DNA of 64,000 nucleotides from Deltaproteobacteria bacterium (lineage in GTDB: Bacteria > Desulfobacterota > Desulfobacteria > Desulfobacterales > Desulfatirhabdiaceae). Every line of letters starts with the position of its first letter. Position 1 is the first letter of the stretch. The DNA lies in assembly GCA_016219185.1 (NCBI GenBank), contig JACRBZ010000071.1, positions 1 through 64,000 on the forward strand, given 5' to 3'. Shown here in pieces: positions 1-9,453 of the stretch. Under the pieces are notes generated by a model that was not told the DNA's origin, made no database searches, and worked only from the letters and a program-made list of their open reading frames with translations. The position numbers and the translations under genes are program-made.

Positions 1-1
1 G

Positions 2-652
2 ACCCGGGTCGGTTTTCGAAAGGATATCTTTCTGCCGCTGATGCGTTTTGGTTCCTGGATGACCATCTCCAACATGATCGGACCGATGATGATTTATCTT
101 GACCGGTTTTGGATCAGCGCAACGATTTCAGTGGCGGCTGTTGCCTATTACACCACGCCGTTTGAGGTGGTGACGCGATTGTTGATCATTCCGAGCGCGG
201 TTGCCGGAGTCTTGTATCCGGCTTTTTCCATGAATTTGACGCTGGATCGGGATCATGCCAGGGCGCTTTTCGGCAAAGGCATTCGATATGTGTTTGCCGC
301 GGTTTTCCCCATTGTGACGCTGATTGTCCTCTTTGCCGGAAAAGGGCTGAGGTGGTGGCTGAATGCCGAGTTTGCGCAAAACAGCACGCATGTCTTGCAG
401 TGGCTTTCCGTCGGGGTGCTGTTCAACAGCCTGGCTCAGATCCCCTTCGTGCTGCTGCAAGGGGCGGGACGCCCGGATATTACGGCAAAGATCCATTTGA
501 TCGAGTTGCCCTGTTATCTGCTGGCGTTGTGGCTTCTTATCCCCGGGATGGGGATCAACGGGGCGGCAATGGCCTGGTGCGCCAGATCCCTGATGGATGC
601 CGGGTTGCTCTTTGGCATGGCGTACCGCTATGTATGGAACGATTCCCGATGA
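2..652 (+). CDS. Polysaccharide flippase, C-terminal part (cut by window edge)
   Basis: This is the C-terminal part of an integral membrane protein of the polysaccharide transporter (Wzx/MATE-like) type. The frame is open from base 2, so the N-terminus lies before the window. The visible 217 residues contain about five or six long hydrophobic segments separated by short basic loops. One example is the stretch around the motif GPMMIYLDRFW, typical of lipid-linked oligosaccharide flippases. Such proteins move undecaprenyl-linked repeat units across the inner membrane. The stop TGA overlaps the ATG of the following methyltransferase, so the two are translationally coupled, and glycosyltransferases and an amidotransferase follow. 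The family is clear from hydropathy and context; the transported substrate cannot be read. Confidence 0.72.
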   Translation, partial: TRVGFRKDIFLPLMRFGSWMTISNMIGPMMIYLDRFWISATISVAAVAYYTTPFEVVTRLLIIPSAVAGVLYPAFSMNLTLDRDHARALFGKGIRYVFAAVFPIVTLIVLFAGKGLRWWLNAEFAQNSTHVLQWLSVGVLFNSLAQIPFVLLQGAGRPDITAKIHLIELPCYLLALWLLIPGMGINGAAMAWCARSLMDAGLLFGMAYRYVWNDSR

Positions 653-1671
653 ACACGGCAAAGCAGCACTTCTGCCCCTTGTGTGGGGTTTCCGGAGAAT
701 TCATTTACCAGGGATTGAAGGATCCGATATTCGGTGCGCCGGGCTGCTGGAATTTGCGAAAATGCAAGGGTTCGGATTGCGGGGTGATCTGGATGGATCC
801 CCGTCCAACTCCCGATGACCTTGAAAAAGCCTATGCAACCTATTATACCCATCATGATTCCGAATCCGGCATCTCCGGATCCTGGAGACCCCTTTATCAG
901 TGGCTCCTTCAGGGATATCTGGCAAACCGGTTCGGATATGATTCGGAACAAACAGGCGGGTTTCAAAAATGGCTGTCTTCCCTGATCCGGTTTCACCCGG
1001 GATTTCGTGAGGACTGGGATTTCAAGGTGATGTATCTTCCGGCATCGGCTATGGGCCGGCTGCTGGAAGTCGGGTGCGGCAGCGGCGATCTGATCGCATT
1101 CATGAAACAAAAAGGGTGGACTGTGGCCGGACTGGATACGGATCCGGTTGCGGTTCAAAAAGCCCGATCCAGAGGGTTGCAGGTTTACCGCGGGACCCTT
1201 GAAACCGCCGGTTTTCCGTCAAATGATATGGATGTCATTGCCATGAACCATGTGATCGAACATGTCCCGGATCCGGCAAAAACGCTTCGGGAATGTTACC
1301 GGATCCTGAAAGCCGGCGGCCGGCTCATGGTGACGACACCCAACCATGAAAGCTGGGGACATTCCCTGTTCCGGAAAAACTGGAGAGGTCTGGAGCCGCC
1401 CCGCCATTTATTTGTTTTTAACCGAAACTCTCTTCTTAGGCTGATCCGTCAGGCCGGATTCCGCAAAGTTGACCTTCGCTCCAGCGTTCATGGCGCAGGA
1501 TGGATCATGATTGCCAGCCGGTCGATCCGGAACACGGGCGGATTTGACGCCATCCGTTCCGTGCCTTTCCCTGTAAAATTGTGGGCAAGGAGCATGCAGA
1601 TGGTGGAATGGGGACGGCTTCTGCGTTATCCCTCGGCAGGCGAAGAGCTTACGGTAATAGCGGAAAAATAA
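649..1671 (+). CDS. Class I SAM-dependent methyltransferase with N-terminal Cys motif
   Basis: The 340-residue product starts at the ATG that overlaps the flippase stop (ATGA). The open frame extends further upstream, but only inside the flippase gene. An N-terminal CPLCG pair with a later Cys resembles a small zinc ribbon. The central part carries a Rossmann motif I (LEVGCGSGDL, about residue 140), an acidic residue after beta-2 (GLDTD) and the later motif MNHVIEHVPDP typical of Methyltransf_11/23 enzymes. It should transfer a methyl group from SAM, most likely to a sugar or glycolipid intermediate given the glycosyltransferases next to it. The substrate is an inference from context only. 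Confidence 0.82.
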   Translation: MNTAKQHFCPLCGVSGEFIYQGLKDPIFGAPGCWNLRKCKGSDCGVIWMDPRPTPDDLEKAYATYYTHHDSESGISGSWRPLYQWLLQGYLANRFGYDSEQTGGFQKWLSSLIRFHPGFREDWDFKVMYLPASAMGRLLEVGCGSGDLIAFMKQKGWTVAGLDTDPVAVQKARSRGLQVYRGTLETAGFPSNDMDVIAMNHVIEHVPDPAKTLRECYRILKAGGRLMVTTPNHESWGHSLFRKNWRGLEPPRHLFVFNRNSLLRLIRQAGFRKVDLRSSVHGAGWIMIASRSIRNTGGFDAIRSVPFPVKLWARSMQMVEWGRLLRYPSAGEELTVIAEK

Positions 1672-1750
1672 AAGAGCATGCCGATCACAGCGGACCATTG
1701 CTGATGAAAGAAACGCCTTTAGCCTGAATTTTGTTTTGATTAAGAGGAAT

Positions 1751-2743
1751 ATGCCATTTTCGCTGGATATCATCATTGTCAACTGGAATACCGGAAAACA
1801 GCTTCAAGATTGCCTGGATTCAATTGCAGATGCGGATCAAAAAACATTTGAGCTGAAACGCGTGGTGGTGGTGGACAATGCATCAACCGATGGGTCCGCC
1901 GATCGTCTATCAGCGACGACGCTTCCGCTATTGATCATTAAAAATCCCCGCAATCTGGGGTTTGCCGCTGCCTGCAACCAGGGCGCGAATTGCAGTTCGG
2001 CAGATTACCTCCTGTTTCTAAACCCGGATACACGGCTCTATCGCGATTCTTTGACCGGGCCTCTGGCCGCCATGCTTCAGCCCGTTCACCAGAAAACCGG
2101 GATTATGGGTATTCAGCTCATGGACGATGCCGGCCGCGTCAGCCGATCCTGTGCCAGATTCCCGACACCTTTATTGTTTTTCCATAAAATGACCGGCTTG
2201 GACCGTCTTTTTCCCGCAGGTTTTGTTTCTCTTGCGATGACCGATTGGAATCATTTGCACACAAGAATCGTGGATCAGGTTATCGGTGCTTTTTTCCTGG
2301 TCCGCAATCCGGTTTATCGGGAATTGAACGGATTCGACGAACGTTTTTTCGTATATTACGAAGAACTGGATTTCTCCTTTCGCGCCTTTCAAAAAGGATG
2401 GCGAACCTGCTATCTCTCGGGGTTTCAGGCCTACCACAAGGGAGGGGGCGCCTCTGCGGCGGTCAAGGATATCCGCCTGCATTATGCGCTGAGAAGTCAG
2501 ATTCTTTACGGCTTTAAACATTTTCAACGGGTCACTGCATTTCTTCTGATGCTGGGGGTTTTGTTCATTGAACCCTGGACCCGGCTGGGAAATGCCGTAT
2601 TGATCGAATCGTCCGGGCAGCTTTGCGATACACTGAAAGCCTATGCGATGCTTTGGAAAGATTTGCCGAACTGGTTTCGACTGTGTCTGAAAGTTTCGGG
2701 CATGCCGTCTTCTCCTGAAGCCCGAAACCAGGATGGTTTGTGA
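1751..2743 (+). CDS. Glycosyltransferase family 2 (WbbL-like)
   Basis: This is a 330-residue GT-A fold glycosyltransferase. Seen in order are the N-terminal IIIVNWNTG, the nucleotide-sugar motif VVVDNASTDGS, GFAAACNQGA, the DXD-like LLFLNPDTRL and the acceptor-side ERFFVYYEELDFSFR. This arrangement is known from rhamnosyltransferases such as WbbL. A hydrophobic C-terminal stretch may associate with the membrane. I chose the ATG at 1751, with an AGAGG just upstream; a TTG 15 bases earlier in the same frame is the alternative. The stop overlaps the start of the next glycosyltransferase (TGATG). It probably adds one sugar to a lipid-linked surface glycan at the cytoplasmic face. Confidence 0.86.
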   Translation: MPFSLDIIIVNWNTGKQLQDCLDSIADADQKTFELKRVVVVDNASTDGSADRLSATTLPLLIIKNPRNLGFAAACNQGANCSSADYLLFLNPDTRLYRDSLTGPLAAMLQPVHQKTGIMGIQLMDDAGRVSRSCARFPTPLLFFHKMTGLDRLFPAGFVSLAMTDWNHLHTRIVDQVIGAFFLVRNPVYRELNGFDERFFVYYEELDFSFRAFQKGWRTCYLSGFQAYHKGGGASAAVKDIRLHYALRSQILYGFKHFQRVTAFLLMLGVLFIEPWTRLGNAVLIESSGQLCDTLKAYAMLWKDLPNWFRLCLKVSGMPSSPEARNQDGL

Positions 2744-3819
2744 TGAAAGTGCTGCTGCTCACCCGGTACAGCCGATCCGGCGCCAGCAGCCGGTTGCGCT
2801 ATTATCAGTATCTTCCCTTTCTGAAAGCCCATGGAGTGGATGTCGATATTTACCCGCTGTTTGAAGAGCAATATCTGAAACGGCTGAACGCGGGCCAACC
2901 TCAAAATCCGGCTTCAATACTATCGGCATACCTTCATCGTATCTTTCGGCTGATTACCAGCAGGGCTTATGACTTGTTGTGGCTGGAATATGAGGCATTG
3001 CCGTGGCTTCCGGACTGGCTCGAAAGAATCCTGGGCCGAGGCGCCATCCCGTATATCGTTGATTATGATGATGCCATTTTTCACCGGTATGATCGCCATG
3101 CGTTGCCGTGGGTCCGCTCCCTTCTTGGGCATAAGATTGATGCGGTGATGCGAAATGCCCGGCTGGTCATTGCCGGAAATGCGTATCTGTCTCAAAAGGC
3201 AGTCCAATCTGGTGCTAAATGGGTGAAATGCCTTCCGACGGTTGTGGACCCGGCCCGTTACCGCATGAAGCCATCCGGCAAGAGCCCCGTGTTTACCATC
3301 GGGTGGATCGGTTCACCGACCACTGCCGCTTATCTGGTGCCGCTGTATGCCGTTCTCGGCAGATTGAGTCAACGTTCCGGAATTCGCCTGATTCTGGTGG
3401 GCGGGAATCCGAAAGATGTGCCAAGTGCTTTTCCGGTTGAATGCCGGCCCTGGTCCGAAGAAACCGAAGCCGAGCATATGCTGGACTTTGATGTCGGCAT
3501 CATGCCCATCCCGGATGAGCCATGGGCTTATGGTAAATGCGGCTACAAGCTGATTCAGTATATGGCCTGCGGGCTGCCGGTCGTGGCTTCCCGCGTGGGT
3601 GCAAACATTCGGATCGTGAAGGATGGTGTTAACGGCTATCTGGCTTCAACGGATGAACATTGGGAGCTGGCGCTACGTGCGCTGCAGGAAAACCCGGAGT
3701 TAAGGCGGGCAATGGGAAGTCAGGGCCGGATGGATGTTGAAGCCCTTTACAGCCTTCAGGTGATGGCTCCTCGCCTGGCGAATCTGATCAGGGATTCTTT
3801 GAACAGTAATTGGAAATGA
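2743..3819 (+). CDS. Glycosyltransferase family 4
   Basis: This is a 358-residue GT-B fold enzyme. The N-terminus MKVLLLTRYSRSGASSR is the usual first beta strand and glycine-rich loop. The C-terminal half has the glycosyl transferase group 1 signature: YGKCGYKLIQYMACGLPVV, followed by GVNGYLA. The conserved Lys and the acidic or amide residue that contact the sugar nucleotide lie there. It begins inside the stop of the GT2 gene, so the two are coupled. It most likely extends the same lipid-linked oligosaccharide. Donor and acceptor cannot be told from sequence alone. Confidence 0.85.
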   Translation: MKVLLLTRYSRSGASSRLRYYQYLPFLKAHGVDVDIYPLFEEQYLKRLNAGQPQNPASILSAYLHRIFRLITSRAYDLLWLEYEALPWLPDWLERILGRGAIPYIVDYDDAIFHRYDRHALPWVRSLLGHKIDAVMRNARLVIAGNAYLSQKAVQSGAKWVKCLPTVVDPARYRMKPSGKSPVFTIGWIGSPTTAAYLVPLYAVLGRLSQRSGIRLILVGGNPKDVPSAFPVECRPWSEETEAEHMLDFDVGIMPIPDEPWAYGKCGYKLIQYMACGLPVVASRVGANIRIVKDGVNGYLASTDEHWELALRALQENPELRRAMGSQGRMDVEALYSLQVMAPRLANLIRDSLNSNWK

Positions 3820-3937
3820 CTCGGGAAGTCGGGTTCCCATGCCCGACAAAAAAGGAATCTTGTGCACATGTTGCCGGAAAAGAATCCCGATCTGTTTTTA
3901 CGCGGTGTCATGGCCCGGGCAATTAAGAAAGAATGAT

Positions 3938-5878
3938 ATGTGTGGCGTTGTCGGATTTTTTACTCAGAAACACTTTGAATCCTTCCACCGGTCACTGCCG
4001 GGGGCAACGGCATCCCTGGCGCACCGGGGGCCAGATGATTTCGGCATTTATGCGGACGCGTCCGCCGGCGTGGGGCTGGGCCATCGCAGGCTGTCCATCC
4101 TGGACTTGTCCCCATCCGGCCATCAGCCCATGGCCAGTGATGACAGCAAGGTCAGCATCGTTTTTAATGGCGAAGTGTACAATTTCAAGGTGCTTCGAAA
4201 AGAGCTTGAAAAAGCCGGACATCAATTCAGGAGCGATTCGGACACCGAAGTGATTCTGAAGGCTTACCTGGAATGGGGCACAGCATGCCTGGGACGTTTT
4301 ATCGGCATGTTTGCCCTTGCCATATGGGACGGTCGCAGCCGGCGGCTGTTTCTGGCCAGGGATCAGATGGGGATTAAACCGCTTTACTATTATTATCACG
4401 ACGGAAGCCTGATTTTTGCATCCGAACTAAAAGGGATACTGGCATTCAGGGAAATTCCCAAAGCCCTGGATACCGGGGCTGTTTCGCTTTTTTTGCATTA
4501 TCAATATATTCCCTCTCCCCGAACCATTTATCAGCATATTTTCAAGCTGCTTCCCGGCCATTTTCTGATCTGCGATTCCGAAACCTTCAGCATCCGTCCC
4601 TGGGCCGAGACTCCGAATGCATCAAGCAGGCGGCCATCTTTCCCCTCTGGGATATCCGGCGGGGAATCGGCGTGTCTGGATCAACTTCAGGAAATCCTGA
4701 CCCGGGTCATTTCGGATCAGATGGTCAGTGATGTTCCGCTTGGAGCACTCTTAAGCGGCGGCATCGATTCTTCGCTGGTTGCCGCCATCATGCAGCAGGT
4801 CGGTTCCCGTCCTGTCAGAACCTTCAGCATCGGGTTCGGCGAATCCGAATTCAATGAGGCGCCCTGGGCTGCCAGAGTGGCATCCTGCCTGGGGACTTCC
4901 CATACCGAACTCTATGTAACCTCCAAAGATGCCCTTTCGGCGATCCCCCGGCTTCCGGAGATTTATGACGAGCCTTTTGCCGATGCCTCGGCAATTCCAT
5001 CCTTTCTGGTCAGCCAGTTGACCCGTTCTCATGTAACGGTGGCACTTTCCGGGGATGGCGGGGATGAGCAGTTCTGCGGCTATACCCGGTACTGGGCGAC
5101 TCGGGCCATGGCTTCCGGGTTTCAAAGATTGCCAGAGTCTTTAAGAGCCTGGCTTTACAAGACCCTTTCGCGAGTGCCGGCTGCTTTTGCCGGGAATCTT
5201 TACAACAGGCTTCAATTTGTTCTGCCCTCGGCGTTCAGGTCGGCCAATTTTCCGGATAAATGGCAAAAACTGATTGCCCAGATGAATCATGCGGATCTGC
5301 AATCCCTTTACCGGATTTCGGTATGTCTCTGGGACAGGGAGAGGATCGAACGCTTAACCGGCCGTTTTCCGGAATCGTCCCGGTTTGAGCAGGCCTTTGA
5401 TCGGACAATGGACTGGCCGGACCTTTCAAGGCTCATGTGGGTGGACCAGCAGACCTATCTTACCGATGCGATGCTTGTCAAGGTGGATCGGGCCAGCATG
5501 GCGGCCGGCCTTGAAATCCGCGTGCCGCTTCTGGATCAGCGTGTGGTTGAATTCGCATCGAAAATTCCTGAAGATTTTCTTTTTCAAGGGGGCAAGGGCA
5601 AGCATATTCTTCGCGGGCTGCTGTCGCGCTACATTCCCGCGGCTCTCTTTGAAAGGCCCAAGATGGGATTTGCGATTCCCGTTTCCAGGTGGCTTCGGGG
5701 AGAATTAAAACCCATGCTTCTGGATTATCTTGATGAAGGGCGGCTGAAACGGGAAGGCCTTTTTGATACCTCTCTGGTTGCTGCAACGGTTTCAGATCAT
5801 CTGTCGGGCCGGGCGAATCATCCACACCGGCTCTGGGCCTTGTTGATGTGGGAAATGTGGCGGGAAAAATGGCTGTGA
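3938..5878 (+). CDS. asnB: Asparagine synthase-type class II glutamine amidotransferase
   Basis: The 646-residue protein has an N-terminal class II glutaminase domain and a C-terminal ATP-pyrophosphatase domain. The start at 3938 is fixed by chemistry: the sequence MCGVVGFF puts the catalytic Cys at position 2 after Met removal. Earlier in-frame starts would bury it. Downstream are LAHRGPDD, the PP-loop LSGGIDSSLV (about residue 270) and ALSGDGGDE. These residues support glutamine hydrolysis and adenylate formation on a carboxylate. In a polysaccharide cluster such enzymes often amidate uronic acids or peptides of the glycan rather than free aspartate. That role is inference, and true asparagine synthesis is not excluded. 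Confidence 0.9.
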   Translation: MCGVVGFFTQKHFESFHRSLPGATASLAHRGPDDFGIYADASAGVGLGHRRLSILDLSPSGHQPMASDDSKVSIVFNGEVYNFKVLRKELEKAGHQFRSDSDTEVILKAYLEWGTACLGRFIGMFALAIWDGRSRRLFLARDQMGIKPLYYYYHDGSLIFASELKGILAFREIPKALDTGAVSLFLHYQYIPSPRTIYQHIFKLLPGHFLICDSETFSIRPWAETPNASSRRPSFPSGISGGESACLDQLQEILTRVISDQMVSDVPLGALLSGGIDSSLVAAIMQQVGSRPVRTFSIGFGESEFNEAPWAARVASCLGTSHTELYVTSKDALSAIPRLPEIYDEPFADASAIPSFLVSQLTRSHVTVALSGDGGDEQFCGYTRYWATRAMASGFQRLPESLRAWLYKTLSRVPAAFAGNLYNRLQFVLPSAFRSANFPDKWQKLIAQMNHADLQSLYRISVCLWDRERIERLTGRFPESSRFEQAFDRTMDWPDLSRLMWVDQQTYLTDAMLVKVDRASMAAGLEIRVPLLDQRVVEFASKIPEDFLFQGGKGKHILRGLLSRYIPAALFERPKMGFAIPVSRWLRGELKPMLLDYLDEGRLKREGLFDTSLVAATVSDHLSGRANHPHRLWALLMWEMWREKWL

Positions 5879-7182
5879 ACAGGAATTCAAAATCCATCTG
5901 GGGCTGGGCCATGTATGACTGGGCCAATTCGGCGTTTGCCACAACCGTGATGGCCGGTTTTTTTCCGCTCTTTTTCAAACAATACTGGAGCATGGGCACG
6001 GATATCAACACCAGCACCGCGCTTCTGGGTTTTGGGAATTCCGCTGCCAGCCTGCTGGTGGCGCTCTGTGCTCCTATTTTAGGGGCTCTGGCGGATAGGG
6101 GAAGAACGCGAAAGAGATTTCTGATCTGGCTGGCTTATTCGGGGTCATTGGCCACAGCCCTGTTGTGGGCCGTACCCAAGGGAGAATGGGGCTGGGCTAT
6201 TATCTGTTACGGTGTGGGAACGATCTGTTTTGCAGGCGCAAATATTTTTTATGATGCGCTGCTGGTTGACGTCGCTCCAGCTCCGGATCGGGATCGGGTC
6301 TCCAGCCTGGGTTATGCCCTGGGATATCTAGGCGGCGGCCTGCTTTTTATGCTCAACGTGCTCATGGTCCAGCATCCCCGGTGGTTTGGACTGACGGATG
6401 CCGGGCAGTCTGTCCGGTATTCTTTTCTTTCGGTTGCCCTGTGGTGGGCGGGATTTACGATCTTTCTGATCGTGTGGGTTCATGAAGAGAACAACTCACC
6501 GGGGTCGGTCAGTGGCGTCCATTCCCTGATGAATGGCTTTCGGCAATTGGGAAATACGGCAATGCGGCTTTTCAGACAGAAGTCAGTAGGATTGTTCCTC
6601 CTGGCTTACTGGTGCTATATCGATGGGGTGGACACCATCATCCGCATGGCCGTTGATTACGGCCTTTCCATTGGATTCGGCAGCGGGGATTTGATGCTGG
6701 CGCTTCTGCTCGTTCAGTTCGTTGCATTTCCCGCGGCGCTGGTATTTGGAAAACTCAGCAGCAGGTGGGGGACCCGCAACTGCATTTATTTGGCGATTGC
6801 CGGATATGCGGTTGCCACCCTGTGGGGGGCGTTCATGAAGGAGCGGATGGATTTTTATATGCTGGCAGTCATTATCGGGCTTTTCCAGGGGGGGATTCAG
6901 GCCCTGAGTCGATCTTATTATACGGGCTTTATCCCGGACGGCCAATCTGCAGAATATTTTGGGTTGTTCAATATGATGGGAAAGTTTGCCGCCATCATAG
7001 GTCCGGGTTTTGTGGGAATGGTCGGCCTGATGACAAGAAAAATGCTCTTGCCGGCCGCTTCAACACCGGAGCAGTTGCAGCATGTCGGCCAACTGGCCTC
7101 AAGGCTGGGAATCGGGTCGATTCTTATATTTTTTATTGTGGGGGCAATACTTCTGCATTTATCCGGATCGAAACAGCCTTAA
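5869..7182 (+). CDS. MFS transporter, Atg22/UMF1 family
   Basis: This 437-residue integral membrane protein has about twelve hydrophobic segments. The N-terminal WAMYDWANSAFATT is a hallmark of the UMF1/Atg22 branch of the major facilitator superfamily, and LADRGRTRKRF fits the loop between helices 2 and 3. Fungal Atg22 exports amino acids from the vacuole; bacterial members have no settled substrate. The ATG at 5869 overlaps the end of the amidotransferase gene, so it is co-transcribed with the glycan cluster. A GTG 21 bases earlier is possible. It may export a precursor or a metabolite, but this cannot be read here. Confidence 0.85.
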   Translation: MAVNRNSKSIWGWAMYDWANSAFATTVMAGFFPLFFKQYWSMGTDINTSTALLGFGNSAASLLVALCAPILGALADRGRTRKRFLIWLAYSGSLATALLWAVPKGEWGWAIICYGVGTICFAGANIFYDALLVDVAPAPDRDRVSSLGYALGYLGGGLLFMLNVLMVQHPRWFGLTDAGQSVRYSFLSVALWWAGFTIFLIVWVHEENNSPGSVSGVHSLMNGFRQLGNTAMRLFRQKSVGLFLLAYWCYIDGVDTIIRMAVDYGLSIGFGSGDLMLALLLVQFVAFPAALVFGKLSSRWGTRNCIYLAIAGYAVATLWGAFMKERMDFYMLAVIIGLFQGGIQALSRSYYTGFIPDGQSAEYFGLFNMMGKFAAIIGPGFVGMVGLMTRKMLLPAASTPEQLQHVGQLASRLGIGSILIFFIVGAILLHLSGSKQP

Positions 7183-7298
7183 ATTCTCGGACCATTCCGG
7201 CAGATGCATGAGGATGCCAGGGCTCATCCTTTCCGGAGTTCTGCTGGCAGCCGGCTTCACCTGTGAGCTGACCGGTCACATCGCTTGACGAACTGGAA

Positions 7299-9335
7299 TC
7301 AGATCCGGTCAAAGTGAGAGAAATGCATGGTGAACGTTCCCCGGCCTTGCGTGGCGGACCGTATGGCTGTTGAATATCCGAACATCCGCGCCAGGGGAAC
7401 AATGGCCCGAATGGCCTGAAATCCGATTTTGGGTTCAATGGCTTCGATCTTTCCGCCGCGGCTGTTCAGGTCTCCGATCACATCGCCCGTGAATGCTTCC
7501 GGAACAAAGATCTCCACATCCATGATCGGATCCAGCAGAAAAGGACTCCCCTTGGACAGAGCATCCTTGCAGGCCATGGAGGCACTCACCTTGTACGCCA
7601 GATCGGTCCCCTGAGATTCATGATAGGATCCGCCCGTCAAACTGGCCTCGATATCCACCGCAGGATAACCCATGAGGGTTCCGCTTTCCAGCGATTCCAT
7701 GACGCCTTTTTCAATGGCTTTCATGAACTGCGGCGGAATACTGCCGTCCGGGATATCCAGGACGAACCGGTTGCCGGACCCCCTGGAAAGCGGCTTGAGA
7801 TTTACGCGGACCTCTGCATAATGACGCTGACCGGCCACTTCCTTATCGAAAACCGCGATTGCTTCGGCTTCTTTTTCGATGGTTTCCCTATAAACCACCT
7901 GGGGTTTTCCCACATTGACGCCGGTATTGAACTCTCTCAACATCCGGCTGATGATGACTTCAAGATGCAGCTCTCCCATGCCGGAAAGGATTTTCTGGCC
8001 CGTGTCCGGATCTTCCTTGACCCGGAGGGTAGGGTCTTCCGCCAGGAATTTTTCCAGCACCTGATCCAGCTTTTCCTGATCCGACCGGGTTTTGGGTTCA
8101 ATCGCCAGTGAAATGACCGGCTCGTAAAATTCCATCTTTTCCAGAAGAATGGGGTGATCCGCCTGACAAAGCGTTTCTCCGGTCGAGGAATCCTTCAGGC
8201 CGATGACCCCCACAATGCTGCCGGCCCCGGCTTCATCAATCCGCTCCCGCTTGTTGGCATGCATCTGCAGGATTCGGGACAGTTTTTCCTTTTTATTCCG
8301 GAAAGGGTTGAACACATCATCGCCGGCTTTGATCTTTCCGCTATAAATCCGGACAAAGGACAGCTTCCGGCCCTCCGCCATGGAAACCTTGAAAATGAGC
8401 GCAGCCAGCGGTGCCTTGTCCATGGGCGGGCATTCGATGGTTTCGCAAGTCTGGGGATGAATGCCCTTGATCGGCGGAACATCGGCGGGGCTGGGCAGAA
8501 ACCGGACGATGGCGTCCAGGAGCGGCTGAATTCCCTTGTTCTTCAGCGCGGAACCGCATAAAACCGGCACTACTTTTAGCGTGATGGTGGCATTTCGAAC
8601 GGCCTCCAGAAGCATGTCGGGTTCTATCGGAATTTCCGCAAGATAGGCCTCCATGATCTGGTCATCCACTTCGGCAAGCGTTTCGATCAGTTTGTCCCGG
8701 TAAACTCGAGCTGATTCCAGACTGTCCGCGGCAATGTCCTCAAGGGAAAATGTGGCGCCCAAAGAGTCGTCATCCCAGACGATCTGCTTCAGATGGACGA
8801 GATCGATCACACCAGTAAAGTCTTCTTCTTCCCCGACGGGCAACTGCAGAATCAAGGGGTTGGCGTGAAGCCTGGAGCGCATCATGTCAACGGTTCTGAA
8901 AAAATCGGCGCCGATGCGATCCAGCTTGTTCACGAAAGCGATTTTGGGTACGTGATATTTGTCTGCCTGGCGCCACACGGTTTCGGACTGGGGCTCTACG
9001 CCGCCGACCGCGCAAAAAACCCCGATTGCCCCATCCAGAACGCGCAGGGACCGTTCGACCTCAATGGTGAAATCCACATGGCCCGGCGTATCGATCAGAT
9101 GAATATCGGTATCTTTCCAGTGACAGGTGGTTACCGCCGATGTGATGGTAATGCCCCGTTCCTGTTCATCCGGCATCCAGTCCATAATGGCTTCGCCGTC
9201 ATGGACCTCGCCGATTTTATGGGACTTGCCGGTATAATATAGAATCCGTTCGGTAACGGTCGTCTTTCCGGCGTCGATATGGGCAATGATGCCGATATTG
9301 CGGATGGAATTGATTTTTTGTTTTTTCATCGTCAT
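7299..9335 (-). CDS. fusA: Elongation factor G (possibly a second copy)
   Basis: This GTPase of 678 residues drives ribosomal translocation or ribosome recycling. The G-domain motifs are all present: AHIDAGKTT (G1), the switch region RGITITSA (G2), DTPGH (G3) and NKLD (G4). Domains II to V follow with normal length. It stands alone, not next to rpsL, rpsG or tuf as in the str operon. It has NKLDR instead of the NKMDR seen in most primary EF-Gs. Both points suggest an EF-G paralogue, but this is inference. ATG at 9335 or 9329 can serve as start; an AGG lies about 9 bases before the second. No clear terminator follows the stop. Confidence 0.92.
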   Translation of the reverse strand: MTMKKQKINSIRNIGIIAHIDAGKTTVTERILYYTGKSHKIGEVHDGEAIMDWMPDEQERGITITSAVTTCHWKDTDIHLIDTPGHVDFTIEVERSLRVLDGAIGVFCAVGGVEPQSETVWRQADKYHVPKIAFVNKLDRIGADFFRTVDMMRSRLHANPLILQLPVGEEEDFTGVIDLVHLKQIVWDDDSLGATFSLEDIAADSLESARVYRDKLIETLAEVDDQIMEAYLAEIPIEPDMLLEAVRNATITLKVVPVLCGSALKNKGIQPLLDAIVRFLPSPADVPPIKGIHPQTCETIECPPMDKAPLAALIFKVSMAEGRKLSFVRIYSGKIKAGDDVFNPFRNKKEKLSRILQMHANKRERIDEAGAGSIVGVIGLKDSSTGETLCQADHPILLEKMEFYEPVISLAIEPKTRSDQEKLDQVLEKFLAEDPTLRVKEDPDTGQKILSGMGELHLEVIISRMLREFNTGVNVGKPQVVYRETIEKEAEAIAVFDKEVAGQRHYAEVRVNLKPLSRGSGNRFVLDIPDGSIPPQFMKAIEKGVMESLESGTLMGYPAVDIEASLTGGSYHESQGTDLAYKVSASMACKDALSKGSPFLLDPIMDVEIFVPEAFTGDVIGDLNSRGGKIEAIEPKIGFQAIRAIVPLARMFGYSTAIRSATQGRGTFTMHFSHFDRI

Positions 9336-9453
9336 CAACCTGTTATCTGTTTAAAAATATGAATTTTATGGTAACAATCAAGCGATGTCAAGGAAAGAGA
9401 ACCGAAGCGTTTTCTCAAAAGAGGAAGCAAGGCCGTTGAAGCCAAGGGCGGGG

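Noticed and set aside
352..648. Upstream extension of the methyltransferase gene
   Set aside because: It lies inside the flippase in another frame. The ATG at 649 overlaps the flippase stop, and the N-terminal Cys motif follows at once.
7208..7288. 26-codon plus-strand frame with a lipoprotein-like hydrophobic run
   Set aside because: Too short, no ribosome site, and it lies between two convergent genes where such frames occur by chance.
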